Part shown: piece after piece, positions 10,021 through 18,638 of the stretch
Layout: the number at the start of each line of letters is the position of its first letter
Position numbering within the stretch: the first letter of the stretch is position 1
Source of the DNA: Burkholderia cepacia
Lineage (GTDB): Bacteria > Pseudomonadota > Gammaproteobacteria > Burkholderiales > Burkholderiaceae
DNA length: 64,000 bases
Direction of reading: 5' to 3'
NCBI RefSeq assembly: GCF_001718835.1
Contig: NZ_CP013442.1
Coordinates: forward strand, 310,001 to 374,000
Translations under genes and position numbers: made by a program
Notes under the pieces: generated by a model
The model's database searches: none
Seen by the model: only the letters and a program-made list of their open reading frames with translations
What the model was told of the DNA's origin: nothing

Positions 10021-10749
10021 GTGGACAACAAACCGGTCCGGCCGCGTCGCCCGAACGCGTCAGCGGGCGAAGCGGAACAGCGCCAGCCGCGCGGTGCCCG
10101 GCGCAAGCAGGCGACACGTATGCGCTTGCTGCGGGCGGCGTTCGGCCTGATGGCGGAAAAGGGCAGGGACAACGTCGCGATCAGCGAGATCACCGAGGCG
10201 GCGGATGTGGGGTTCGGCTCGTTTTACTACCACTTCGAATCGAAGGACGGCATCTTCGCCGCGCTGACGGAATGGGTGTTCGACGATTTCGCGGACGGGC
10301 TCGAGCGTCTTGCGAGCGGTTTGTCGGACCCGGCCGAGGTCGTATCGGTCTGCGTGCGTCACACGCTGTTGCGCGCGCGCCGCGAGCGGCTCTGGGGACG
10401 GTTCCTGATACGGGAGGGCTTTTCTGCGCGTGCGCTCGATCACGGGCTGGGCCGGCGTTTGCGGCGGGACAGCGAGCACGGAATCGCGGCACGCCGCTTC
10501 GTCGTCGGCGATCCGTTCATGAGCGTGCTCGCGATGACGGGGACGATCCTGGCAGCGATCGCGGCGGAGTCCTACGCGGCCGACGCGGCTGCGGGCGGGG
10601 CGAGGAAGCCGGTGGGAGACGAGGGCCGGCTTCCCGAGCGGGCCGCGGCGATGGTATTGCAGACGCTCGGCCTGACGCGCGCCGAGGCAAAGGACGTGGC
10701 GAACCGACCATTGCCGCCCGGCGACTTCACCGCCGCGCAGAGCAGTTGA
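10021..10749 (+). CDS. TetR-family repressor of the divergent efflux operon
   Basis: An N-terminal TetR helix-turn-helix is clear (about residues 35-80: AISEITEAADVGFGSFYYHF), followed by a helical ligand-binding domain. I take the GTG at 10021 as the start because GGAAGG lies 7 bases upstream. The in-frame ATG at 9985 coincides with the predicted transcription start and has no ribosome-binding site. It is divergent from the RND operon and shares its promoter region, the classic arrangement for a local repressor relieved by a pump substrate. Length (about 242 residues) is slightly long because of a basic N-terminal tail. Confidence 0.88.
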   Translation: MDNKPVRPRRPNASAGEAEQRQPRGARRKQATRMRLLRAAFGLMAEKGRDNVAISEITEAADVGFGSFYYHFESKDGIFAALTEWVFDDFADGLERLASGLSDPAEVVSVCVRHTLLRARRERLWGRFLIREGFSARALDHGLGRRLRRDSEHGIAARRFVVGDPFMSVLAMTGTILAAIAAESYAADAAAGGARKPVGDEGRLPERAAAMVLQTLGLTRAEAKDVANRPLPPGDFTAAQSS

Positions 10750-10998
10750 CGGTTGGTTGCCGCCGATGCAGGTCCGGCCGATCCAGTTGGGCAACGAGGC
10801 GGTACCACTATCGTGTTCGGTGGCAAGCACGCCGCCAGACTCAATTTGATTCGCGGTTGCGGGATGTCACTGCAATGGTGTTGTGCGAATCAGCGAGCGC
10901 TATGAAAAAGTAGGGTTTGACCGTTGAGCGCGTCGATACTCCTCGTGTTATTTGACATAAGCTAAATTAGCGAAGTTTTAATTGTAGAAACCAAGTAG

Positions 10999-12629
10999 TA
11001 ATGTCGTAGCTGAGCCAAATAGAAATGTCGTAGTTGGCGCCTGATTGGTTCATGCTCGGCGGCTCCTGACGCTCAAACGGGAGTCCGTCGTGGCCAATAA
11101 CACCAACACGATCACGATGAGCATGCGCGAGCTGGATCGACTCAAAGTTGTCGAAGCGGTCGTTGACGGACGGCTGATGCCGTGGCGGGCCGCGGAACGG
11201 CTCGGCATCAGCCGACGTCAAGTGGAACGGCTGGCGAACCGCTATCGAAGCCAGGGCGCGGCTGGCCTGGTGTCGCGCAAGCGAGGTCAATCGAGCAATC
11301 ATCAGTTGCCGGCCGGATTGGCTGATCGAGCCTTGGCGATCATCCGCGAGCGCTACGCGGATTTCGGGCCGACCTTGGCTTGCGAGAAGCTCCACGAATG
11401 CCACGGCATCCGACTTGCAGCAGAGACAGTTCGCCGGCTGATGACGGACGCCGGCTTATGGATTCCGCGCCGGCAGCGCCCGCCGAAGGTCTACCAGCCG
11501 CGAGCGCGGCGCGCATGCCTGGGCGAGTTGGTGCAGATCGACGGCAGCGAGCATCGCTGGTTCGAGGCGCGGGCGCCGCAGTGCACACTGCTGGTGTACG
11601 TCGACGACGCGACCAGCCGGCTGATGATGCTGCACTTCACGGCGACGGAATCGACCTTCAGCTATTTCGAGGCGACGCGCGCGTATCTGGAACGCTACGG
11701 CAAGCCGGTGGCGCTCTACAGCGACAAGGCGAGCGTGTTCCGCAGCACGACTGCGAGCAAGACCGGCCGCAGCGTGACGCACTTTGGCCGCGCGATGTAC
11801 GAGCTGAACATCGACACGTTCTGCGCGAACAGCAGCCCGGCCAAGGGGCGTGTCGAGCGTGCCCATCTGACCTTGCAGGACCGGCTGGTGAAGGAGATGC
11901 GGCTGCGAGGCATCAACACCATCGAGGACGCCAATGCGTACGCGCCCACCTTCATCGCGGCCTACAATGCGCGGTTTGCGAAGCCGCCGCGCACCGGCTT
12001 CGACGCGCACCGGCCGCTGCGGGACGACGAGGATCTGGACCAGTTGCTGACCTGGCGCGAGACGCGTCGCGTGACGAAGTCACTGACGGTGCTGTATGAC
12101 CGGGTGCTCTACTTGCTGGACGACACGCCGGCGAACCGCAAGCTGATTCACCGCTACATCGACGTGTGGGAGTACCCGGACGGACGCATCGAGATTCGCG
12201 CCGACGGCGCCGTGCTGTCCTGCCGGCAGTACGACAAGCTGGCGGAGGTCGATCAAGGCGCGGTGATCGACCACAAGCGCCTGAGCCATGCGCTGCAAGT
12301 GGCCGAAGCGATCCAGGCGCAGCGTGACAACCGGCGGGCGTCGGGTTCCCCGTCACGCACGAACCGAGGCATCGAGGCTCGCCAATCGGAACGCCGGCCG
12401 GGGACGAAGAAACCGCGCGAGTTCACGCAGGCGGACGTTGAACAGGTGATCGTGGAGTTGGCCGAGCGCAGGCAGGCGCCACCGCAACCTCGCAAACCAG
12501 GTCGTCGGTCTGCTAGCCCGATCTGAACGGGCACCAGCGCCCTGCTGCTTCACCCCTGACCTTCTACGCTGAGTGACGGCAAACCAATGAAAGATGCGAC
12601 ATCTCTATTTAGCTGGCGCTACGACATTT
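10999..12629 (+). mobile_element. ISNCY-type insertion sequence, apparently intact
   Basis: One transposase gene is bracketed by related ends. The left end (10999-11033) and the reverse complement of the right end (12593-12629) share AATGTCGTAG at the tip and an inner AAATAGA(A/G)ATGTCG motif, so each end holds two copies of an ATGTCG(T/C)A-type site. I saw no clear target duplication in the flanks. The element separates the TetR gene from the RES/Xre toxin-antitoxin pair. A scrambled relative lies at 16795-17120. Confidence 0.8.
11090..12526 (+). CDS. ISNCY-family transposase (integrase-core DDE)
   Basis: The protein has about 478 residues. An N-terminal helix-turn-helix (MRELDRLKVVE then AAERLGISRRQVERL) precedes a retroviral-integrase-type catalytic core. 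Candidate acidic residues include the D in LVQIDGSEHRW, the D in LYSDKASVF and the E in GRVERAHLT. A basic tail ends in PRKPGRRSA. The GTG at 11090 has GGGAG 6 bases upstream, and the relic copy at 16921 begins with the same GTG context, which supports this start. It would catalyse transposition of the surrounding element. Confidence 0.9.
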   Translation: MANNTNTITMSMRELDRLKVVEAVVDGRLMPWRAAERLGISRRQVERLANRYRSQGAAGLVSRKRGQSSNHQLPAGLADRALAIIRERYADFGPTLACEKLHECHGIRLAAETVRRLMTDAGLWIPRRQRPPKVYQPRARRACLGELVQIDGSEHRWFEARAPQCTLLVYVDDATSRLMMLHFTATESTFSYFEATRAYLERYGKPVALYSDKASVFRSTTASKTGRSVTHFGRAMYELNIDTFCANSSPAKGRVERAHLTLQDRLVKEMRLRGINTIEDANAYAPTFIAAYNARFAKPPRTGFDAHRPLRDDEDLDQLLTWRETRRVTKSLTVLYDRVLYLLDDTPANRKLIHRYIDVWEYPDGRIEIRADGAVLSCRQYDKLAEVDQGAVIDHKRLSHALQVAEAIQAQRDNRRASGSPSRTNRGIEARQSERRPGTKKPREFTQADVEQVIVELAERRQAPPQPRKPGRRSASPI

Positions 12630-12770
12630 GAATCTGGCTTTGACATTAATGGGGTCCGGTTGATATTGGGCGGCTGCAGTCAACGTCACGAACGCTGACT
12701 TCCGCGTAGCCGTCGCCGATCGCGAATTTCGCGCGCGGCGTCGCGCCGCGGCGCGTGCCACGCCGCCGGG

Positions 12771-13244
12771 TTACGATGCGCCGCCCGCCGGCATGACAAA
12801 CAGTCGTTCATCCCATACGACCGGCCGCGGTTCCGCAACTACAATCCGTACGGCGTCCGGGTGTGCGGGATTCACCAGCGCGTTGTATTCCGCGCGCGCG
12901 ACGACCGACGGCACTACCAGGATCGCGCTGCGCGCTTCCGTCAGCCATGCGTCGCCGAATCGACGGGCGATCTGCTGCGCCGGGGCGTCCCACCCTTCGG
13001 GCAACGATTCGGCGGTGTGTCGTTCGATGCTCACGTCATCGGGCACGGTCGACTCGACGCATGCGTGCGTCTTCGGCACCCTGCCGATACGCGCGTGGAC
13101 GAGCACCTCGAGCATGGCACCCGCGAACGTCAGCGCCGCGTAAATGACCGGACGGCCCGGGCTGTTGAAGCGTCCGCCGATCAGCATCGCGCCGGTGCCG
13201 CTCCAGATCGTGTGCCGCGTGTCGGCGATGCGGTACAACTTCAT
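12771..13244 (-). CDS. RES-domain toxin (NAD-degrading type)
   Basis: This 157-residue protein carries the RES signature around GGRFNSPGRPVIYAA, with conserved Arg, Gly and Tyr. RES toxins such as MbcT deplete NAD+ and arrest growth. I start it at the ATG at 13244, which overlaps the antitoxin stop in an ATGA junction. An in-frame upstream ATG at 13271 lies inside the antitoxin. The antitoxin-first order and tight coupling are typical of Xre/RES type II modules. Confidence 0.88.
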   Translation of the reverse strand: MKLYRIADTRHTIWSGTGAMLIGGRFNSPGRPVIYAALTFAGAMLEVLVHARIGRVPKTHACVESTVPDDVSIERHTAESLPEGWDAPAQQIARRFGDAWLTEARSAILVVPSVVARAEYNALVNPAHPDAVRIVVAEPRPVVWDERLFVMPAGGAS

Positions 13245-13669
13245 GCCGGAAGCCCGTAGAAGAGCTTCCACAGCACTTCCTCGACGCGACGCGCGCCGAG
13301 CTCGGTGAGCGCGACGTCCAGCGGCGCACGCCCCTCGAGCTCCGGGTGCGGCGCAGCCAGGAACTGGCGGGCCGCGTCTGCGTCATCCCACACGTACGCC
13401 GCGGTCGCGACGATTCGCGCTAGCCGTTCGGTCTTCTCGGATTCGTCCTGCGTGAGCCGGTCGCGCCGACGCTTGTAGGTTGCCTCGGGGATGATGCGTG
13501 CCAGCAGCGCGCGGCGCGCATCGGCGCCGTCGGTCGCGTGCTCAACGCCGGCCTTCAGCGCGGCCTTCGGCAGGCCATCGCGCACACGGGCCTCGAGCTC
13601 CGCCAGCGTATGCGGTACCGGCCGAAGCTCCATCACGTCGGCCACCGCTTCAGGGGTCACAAGCAACAT
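13241..13669 (-). CDS. Xre/MbcA/ParS-type antitoxin for the RES toxin
   Basis: This 142-residue protein ends in the MbcA/ParS/Xre toxin-binding domain (LARIVATAAYVWDD then AAPHPELEGRAPLDVALTELG), whose C-terminal tail plugs the RES active site in known pairs. The central part (ATYKRRRDRLTQDESEK) matches the family's Xre-like DNA-binding region. The ATG at 13669 is preferred because GGAGGG lies 7 bases upstream. The ATG at 13684 is itself part of that ribosome-binding site. A palindromic operator lies just upstream. Confidence 0.88.
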   Translation of the reverse strand: MLLVTPEAVADVMELRPVPHTLAELEARVRDGLPKAALKAGVEHATDGADARRALLARIIPEATYKRRRDRLTQDESEKTERLARIVATAAYVWDDADAARQFLAAPHPELEGRAPLDVALTELGARRVEEVLWKLFYGLPA

Positions 13670-13687
13670 GTCGGATCCCTCCATAAA

Positions 13688-13727
13688 GTATCAATTGATA
13701 CCAGAGTGCAGTTCACATGATACCAGA
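13688..13727. promoter_or_regulatory. Probable autoregulatory operator of the RES/Xre module
   Basis: A perfect 14-bp palindrome, GTATCAATTGATAC, lies at 13688-13701. The 10-mer TGATACCAGA occurs twice in the same direction (13696-13705 and 13718-13727), 22 bases apart, about two helical turns. This placement directly upstream of the antitoxin ribosome-binding site fits cooperative repression by the antitoxin or toxin-antitoxin complex. Confidence 0.6.
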
Positions 13728-13768
13728 TACAAGGGTGCCAAGGCGCGGCCGAATCGAATGGCGGTCGG

Positions 13769-13903
13769 TCACTTCGGCTTGTGGCCGGCGAGCCCGCGCA
13801 GCGCAGCGCGTTGCGGATTCATTACTTCTGACGTGGCATAGGTGCCGCTGGCGACCCGCTGCCGCACGCCGTCGGCCATCTCGCTCGGGAGGCTGATACT
13901 CAT
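13769..13903 (-). pseudogene. ParD-like antitoxin remnant
   Basis: The 44-codon frame starts like a ParD/CopG-type antitoxin (SISLPSEMADGVRQRVASG, then TYATSEVM). Family members normally read ATSSEVMREALR, whereas this reads ATSEVMNPQRAALRGL and stops early. It therefore looks like an indel-damaged copy of the ribbon-helix-helix region. No ParE toxin gene is visible next to it. It lies in a debris zone between a live toxin-antitoxin pair and an integrase relic. Confidence 0.5.
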
Positions 13904-13950
13904 TGCTGGGTGATGCCCGTGGCGCCTCCTACTCCATCCTCGTAAGGCCG

Positions 13951-14123
13951 TCACGGACCGTGGTTTGCCAGGTGCGCGCCGGGCGGGCCGAAGTACAGCG
14001 CCGCGCGATACCAGCGCTGACGCCGCTTGCGAATCAGGGTGAGCAGATCGGCACACGTAGCGACGTCGGCGGCCGTGAGCCGCGCAATGAGCTGGGGTCG
14101 AACCAGCCCTCGAGCGTGCTCGG
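13951..14123 (-). pseudogene. Possible integrase N-terminal fragment
   Basis: On the minus strand a short frame ends at 13951 and contains LIARLTAADVATCADLLTL followed by IRKRRQRWYRAA. An adjacent frame carries STLEGWFDP just before it. Together these resemble the linker region of Burkholderia phage-type integrases, where a WFDP-like motif precedes helices and an RW-x-R segment. The frame change and the quick stop mark it as decayed. The assignment rests on pattern memory only. Confidence 0.35.
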
Positions 14124-14689
14124 GCTGCGACGTCTCAACGAGACTCGCAGCCCTCCGCGCCCTGCTTCGGGTATGGAGAGCGATGCGAGCGCGGATCTCG
14201 CGCAGGGCCCCGCCGTGGACATTGTTACGTATTTAAATGCATATCCGTGCCGATGTTCAAGAATACGATGCGCTTCAACAGCGTATTCAGGTTGACTTAA
14301 CCGTTATCACATTGTCATCGCCGGATTTTTTGGGATATCGATTACCCTGACATCTGCAGCCGATCAAGAGGGATTTTTCTAAATAATCGTTTTCCAAGCA
14401 CCTATGCCAGACTGACCTGCCCCCCGGTTTTAGGACCGCCAGGCGCGAATCTCATCGTGGCGCGGGGAGTCATTCCCCTAAACGGCGCCGAATAGACTTA
14501 CGCAAGCCAACAACGACATCGAAATCAGTCTTGCAAAAAAGGGGTGACCATAGATTTTCTGAAGCGCCCCGAGATTCTCCTTGCATTTCCCAAATCCTGG
14601 CCAATACTGATACCAATTTAATACCAAATACATACCAAAGTAAGCCAGGCTTCATCACCGGCATCCGCCGTAAAGCAAAGGAGAATGTA
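14124..14689. other. Gene-free, AT-richer leader region upstream of the chitinase
   Basis: I find no supportable gene here. The stretch from about 14220 to 14690 is clearly richer in A and T than the rest of the window, and it contains the chitinase ribosome-binding site at its right end. The composition suggests it arrived with the chitinase gene and holds its promoter. I could not fix a convincing -35/-10 pair. Confidence 0.5.
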
Positions 14690-16276
14690 ATGCAACGTTC
14701 GATTCACCGCCTGTGCCTGCCCCTGATCGGCGCGAGCAGCCTCATCGTGGCCAGCTCTGCGGCCTATGCCCTGCCCAGCTGCAGCGCCTGGCAATCCAGC
14801 CAGATCTATAACGCGGGCGATTACGCCTTGTACAACGGCCAAACCTGGCAAGCGCAATGGTGGACGCGAGGGGAAACGCCTACAGCCAGCCAAGGGGGCG
14901 TTTGGCAGCAGCGCGCCGCCAACTCATGCGCGCCTATCAGCGGCGGCGGCTCAGGCAGCGGCGTGCCGCCGGAACCCACGCCCACCGTGGGCTACAACGT
15001 GGGCTCTTATTTCACCCAATGGGGCATTTATCAGCGCCAGTACTTTGTGAAAAACCTGATGGCCAGCGGAGGCGATAAAAAACTCACCGTGCTCAACTAC
15101 GCTTTTGGCAATGTCTACGCCAACGGTCAGTGCGGCATGGTCACGGTCGCGGAAAACGGCAATGGCGATGGCGGCGACGCCTGGGCGGATTACCAGCGCA
15201 CCGTCTCCGCGGCGGAGTCCGTGGACGGCCAGGCAGACAGCTGGGACACCCCACTACGCGGCAACTTCAACCAACTGCGTAAGCTGAAACTGAAAAATCC
15301 GCAGCTCAAGGTGCTGATCGCCCTGGGCGGCTGGACCTGGTCCAAGAATTTCTCCACCGCAGCCGCCAGCGACGCCAGCCGCCAGGCGCTGGTTTCCTCC
15401 TGCATCAACCTCTACATCAAGGGCAACCTGCCGCAACAAGAAAACGCTGGGGGACAGGGTGTGGCGCTGGGCGTGTTTGACGGCTTTGACATCGACTGGG
15501 AATACCCGGTGGCCGGTGGCCTGCCCACCAATCATTACAGCGCGGCGGACAAGCAAAACTTCACCCTGCTGCTGGCGGAGTTCCGCCGTCAGCTGGATGC
15601 GCTGGGCCAGCAGAACAAGCGTCGCTATTACCTTTCCGCCGCGCTGGGCGCCGGAGTGGACAAAATCCGCAATACCGAACCGAGCAACTACGGCGCTTAC
15701 CTGGACTGGGCCAATGTGATGTCTTATGACTTCCATGGCGGCTGGGAAGCGCAAGGCCCCACCAACTTCCACTCCAACCTCTACCCGGATCCGGCCAATC
15801 CGGCCCAGAACGACGCCAAGTTCTATGATATCGACGACGCGGTGAATGCCCTGGTCAGCGCTGGCCTGGCCCGCAACCGCATCAATGTGGGCATCCCCTT
15901 CTATGGCCGCGGCTGGACCGGCGTGGCCGCCGGCCCTAGTGGCAATGGCCTGTATCAAAGCGCCACCGGCCCCGCGCCCGGCACTTACGAGGCGGGTTAC
16001 GAGGACTATCGCGTGCTGGCGGGCCGCGCAGGCGCGCGTTATGTGCATCCCGTCACCAAGCAGCTGTGGAGCTATGACGGCACGCAGTTCTGGAGTTATG
16101 ACACACCGGATGTGATCCGCGCCAAGCTGGGCTATGTCAAAGCCCAGCAGCTGGGCGGCGTGTTCAGCTGGTCATTGGATGGCGACGATATGCAAGGCTC
16201 ACTGCTGTCCACCATGAGCGAGTTGCGCAGCGCCACCGCCGCCACCAAGCCCGCCGGGGTGACGCCGAACCGTTAA
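14690..16276 (+). CDS. Secreted GH18 chitinase with an N-terminal chitin-binding domain
   Basis: The 528-residue protein has a Sec signal peptide cleaved near residue 28 (AYA-LP). A CBM5/12 chitin-binding domain follows (about 31-75, with aromatic WQAQWWTRGE), then a Gly/Pro linker (about 83-98). The GH18 barrel carries the DxxDxDxE motif as DGFDIDWE (D264, D267, D269, E271), with E271 the predicted acid/base. It should hydrolyse chitin outside the cell. A strong AAAGGAGA site lies 6 bases before the ATG. Codon choice (frequent AAA, CTG/CAG mix, fewer CGC/GCG) differs from the neighbours and recalls Chromobacterium-like chitinases. It is flanked by mobile-element debris, which suggests recent transfer. 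Confidence 0.93.
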   Translation: MQRSIHRLCLPLIGASSLIVASSAAYALPSCSAWQSSQIYNAGDYALYNGQTWQAQWWTRGETPTASQGGVWQQRAANSCAPISGGGSGSGVPPEPTPTVGYNVGSYFTQWGIYQRQYFVKNLMASGGDKKLTVLNYAFGNVYANGQCGMVTVAENGNGDGGDAWADYQRTVSAAESVDGQADSWDTPLRGNFNQLRKLKLKNPQLKVLIALGGWTWSKNFSTAAASDASRQALVSSCINLYIKGNLPQQENAGGQGVALGVFDGFDIDWEYPVAGGLPTNHYSAADKQNFTLLLAEFRRQLDALGQQNKRRYYLSAALGAGVDKIRNTEPSNYGAYLDWANVMSYDFHGGWEAQGPTNFHSNLYPDPANPAQNDAKFYDIDDAVNALVSAGLARNRINVGIPFYGRGWTGVAAGPSGNGLYQSATGPAPGTYEAGYEDYRVLAGRAGARYVHPVTKQLWSYDGTQFWSYDTPDVIRAKLGYVKAQQLGGVFSWSLDGDDMQGSLLSTMSELRSATAATKPAGVTPNR

Positions 16277-16294
16277 TGCTAGCAAAGCATTTTT
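16275..16294 (+). terminator. Intrinsic terminator of the chitinase gene
   Basis: Beginning inside the stop codon, AATGCT (16275-16280), a 5-base loop and AGCATT (16286-16291) form a 6-bp stem that merges into a run of Ts. The stem is short, but its position and T-tract support termination. Confidence 0.6.
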
Positions 16295-16396
16295 AGCTGG
16301 AGTCCAGCATGCCGGTCCGCGTGCCCAATCCCTCGCTCAAGGTACGCGGTCTTTTAACGACGCACCGGCATTGTCACGTTGGCGTAGGATAACGCC

Positions 16397-16663
16397 ATGA
16401 AAACGACGTCGCTCTATCGTGGACGCCGGTTTCCTGCGGCCACCATTGCTCAGGCCGTGCGGTGGTATTTCCGCTTCCAGCTCAGCCTGAGCGATGTCGA
16501 AGAATTGCTGTTCGAGTGCGGTGTCGTGGTGAGCTGCGAAACGATCCGGCGCTGATGCGACAAATTTGGCGGGCCGAACGGGTCGATTGCGTTTCTGCGC
16601 CATCGAGGATACTTGGTCGATGAGATCGAGTGGCCAGGCATGGCGCCCGGCAACACACGGTAA
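16397..16663 (+). pseudogene. IS6-family transposase N-terminal relic
   Basis: The reading frame MKTTSLYRGRRFPAATI..., then WYFRFQLSLSDVEELLFECG and ETIRR, matches the start of IS6-family transposases. At codon 53 a TGA replaces the TGG expected for the conserved W in RRWCDKFG, and CDKFG follows directly. After that the frame no longer resembles the family and closes at 16663. No catalytic DDE domain remains and no terminal repeats were seen. Confidence 0.65.
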
Positions 16664-16794
16664 TGGATCCGTGGCTTCCATCTCAATGACTGATCAGCCA
16701 CTCGTGTCCTGTTGGTAGTCAAGATCGTCGGACCTGGTCAAGTCCGGCTCAGCGACCAGTTCCCGATGGAGCCCCCAGACCAACCGAAACAAAC

Positions 16795-17120
16795 CTCAGC
16801 CAGGCAAGAAGAAGCAACGCGAAATCACGCAAGCCGACGTTGAGGATGTGATTGCGGAACTGGCGCAGCGTCGACAGGAACAACAACCCCGCAAACCGGG
16901 CCGTCGGTCTGCGAAGGACCGTGGCACAGATCACGATGACGATGCGCGAGCTGGATCGACTCAAAGTTGTCGATGCGCCCGCCGAAGGTCTATCAGCCGC
17001 GTGCGCGCCGGGCGTGTCTGGGCGAACTGATCCAGATCGACGGCAGCGATCATCGATGGTTCGAGAACCGGGCGCCGGCCTGCACGCTGCTGTCTTACGT
17101 GGACCGGGTCACCAACCAGA
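16795..17120 (+). pseudogene. Scrambled relic of an ISNCY transposase gene
   Basis: Three pieces homologous to the transposase at 11090-12526 lie in the wrong order. 16795-16917 encodes its C-terminus (ITQADVEDVIAELAQRRQ, PRKPGRRSA). 16921-16972 encodes its N-terminus (MRELDRLKVVD). 16976-17120 encodes a segment from about residue 130 (RPPKVYQPRARRACLGEL, QIDGSDHRWFENRAP). The sequence is diverged (for example DGSDHRWFEN against DGSEHRWFEA), so it comes from a different family member. Its right edge overlaps the last codons of the SMR gene. Confidence 0.75.
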
Positions 17121-17433
17121 TGCCGACGAGAATGACCAGCGCACCCACCACCTGCGTCGGACGCAGCACGTGTTCATGCAATGCCGTAAAGCCGAGCACG
17201 ACAAGAATCGAAATCGCGACCATCAACGGATAAGCGACACTCAGGTTCGCCTTGCGCAGCGCGAACGCATACAGCACGAAACCGGCGCCGTATGCGCCGA
17301 TCGCCGCACCGCGCAGCACCCACGGCAACAGCGCCGAAGCGCCGGCCGCCGCGCCTTGCACCGCGGCGATGCGCAGCAGCACGCTTGCCAATCCGCCGAA
17401 CGCGCCGCTTGCGGCGAGGATCAGCCAGTTCAT
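17095..17433 (-). CDS. Small SMR/EamA-type membrane transporter
   Basis: This 112-residue protein has four hydrophobic segments and the SMR pattern (residues 1-20, 33-55, 60-80, 88-108), including AYPLMVAISILVVLGFTALHE. In this operon it more likely flips a lipid-linked sugar, like ArnE/ArnF, than exports drugs. Its ATG overlaps the stop of the preceding gene (TGATG at 17431-17435). The last residues, LVTRST, and the TAA stop lie in DNA that also reads as IS relic on the other strand, so the natural C-terminus may have been altered. Confidence 0.8.
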   Translation of the reverse strand: MNWLILAASGAFGGLASVLLRIAAVQGAAAGASALLPWVLRGAAIGAYGAGFVLYAFALRKANLSVAYPLMVAISILVVLGFTALHEHVLRPTQVVGALVILVGIWLVTRST

Positions 17434-18620
17434 CACGCGGTCTCCCTCACCTCGGCAATGCCGGATACACGCGGCGTACGCGTCGCTCCGCCATGGTCGG
17501 CCGCTGCCCGACCGCCGAAGATCGCGTCGAACCGGGTTGCACCATGCAGCGCGATCAGGATGATCGCCGGAAACACGACCGAGAAGTTGCGCGACTCGTC
17601 GCAGTAGCCGAAGAGCATGAACAGCGGCAGCACCGGCACGAATGCCGCGAAGAAGTACCGGCGATAGCGCGCCGGCGTATTGCGCCACGCCGCGCGGAAG
17701 TACACCGCGAGCGGCACCAGCATCAGCGGATTCTGCAGGCTCGGCGTGTAAATCCCCTTGCCGATCAGGTTGTAGAACGACAGATACGACGCCGGATTCA
17801 CCCAGAATTTCAGGTTGTTCCACAACTGGAAGATGACTAAGTCCCCGTCATTGGCGGCATAGCCGCTCATGATGAAGTGGCGCGTCGCGAAGCAGATCGC
17901 GAGCTGCACCGCGAGCCAGCCGAACCGCTTCGACAACGCGACGTCGCTGTCATGCAGGAAGAACAGCGCCAGCGGAACGAGGAAGAACGTTTCCTTGTTC
18001 AGCGAGAAGATCGCGATCAGTAGCGTGCATACCACCATGCGCTGTCGCAACAGGAAATAGCACGCACCGAGCGCGCCGAGAATCTCGAAGAAATCGTAGT
18101 AGTATCCGCCTCGCTGAAACGTCAGCGGATAGATGAAGCTGAATGCGGCGAGAAAGCCGACCGACTGGCCGAAATTCAGTCCGTGCAGGCGTGCGAGCTT
18201 GTAGACCAGCAGCAGCACGAACAGCGCGGACAACACGATCGCGATGTAGGTCAGGTGATAGGTGATCGCGACCGCCGGCGTCCAGTACTCGCTCGGCACG
18301 CCCGCAAAAAATAGATTGTGCAGCGTGTCGTGGCGCGTGATCGAACGGTAGATTTTCTGCTGTTTGTCCGGATCGATCCGCTCGGCCAGCCATTTCGCGG
18401 CCTTCGGAAACGACGAGCGATAGACCCAGGGCTTCGGCGCGTCGCCGTTCATCATGCCGACCAAGCTGTAGCTGGTCGCGAATTCCCCGCCCTGGTCGTC
18501 GCGGAACCCCCATTTCAGCATCATGCTGTTGATGATGTTGCCTGCGCAGATGAACAGCATCACGTAGACGATCGCGAAACGGCAGAACGCCGCCACTCTC
18601 TTTTGATTCTTTTCCGTCAT
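17433..18620 (-). CDS. Polytopic membrane protein, possibly GT-C-type glycosyltransferase
   Basis: This protein of about 395 residues has roughly nine to ten membrane-spanning segments. A first periplasmic loop is rich in charged and aromatic residues (GFRDDQGGEFATSYS, KPWVYRSSFPKAAKWL). I do not recognise a named family. The layout, with an Asp-containing loop after helix 1, resembles GT-C glycosyltransferases that use polyprenyl-linked sugars, and the HAD-UbiA and SMR neighbours fit that role. I take the ATG at 18620. A TTG at 18638 directly after the upstream stop is the alternative. Confidence 0.6.
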   Translation of the reverse strand: MTEKNQKRVAAFCRFAIVYVMLFICAGNIINSMMLKWGFRDDQGGEFATSYSLVGMMNGDAPKPWVYRSSFPKAAKWLAERIDPDKQQKIYRSITRHDTLHNLFFAGVPSEYWTPAVAITYHLTYIAIVLSALFVLLLVYKLARLHGLNFGQSVGFLAAFSFIYPLTFQRGGYYYDFFEILGALGACYFLLRQRMVVCTLLIAIFSLNKETFFLVPLALFFLHDSDVALSKRFGWLAVQLAICFATRHFIMSGYAANDGDLVIFQLWNNLKFWVNPASYLSFYNLIGKGIYTPSLQNPLMLVPLAVYFRAAWRNTPARYRRYFFAAFVPVLPLFMLFGYCDESRNFSVVFPAIILIALHGATRFDAIFGGRAAADHGGATRTPRVSGIAEVRETA

Positions 18621-18638
18621 GGGTATTGATTGTTCCAA

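Noticed and set aside
13903..14295. Plus-strand open frame of about 130 codons in the debris zone
   Set aside because: No recognisable domain; the better signal in this stretch is on the minus strand.
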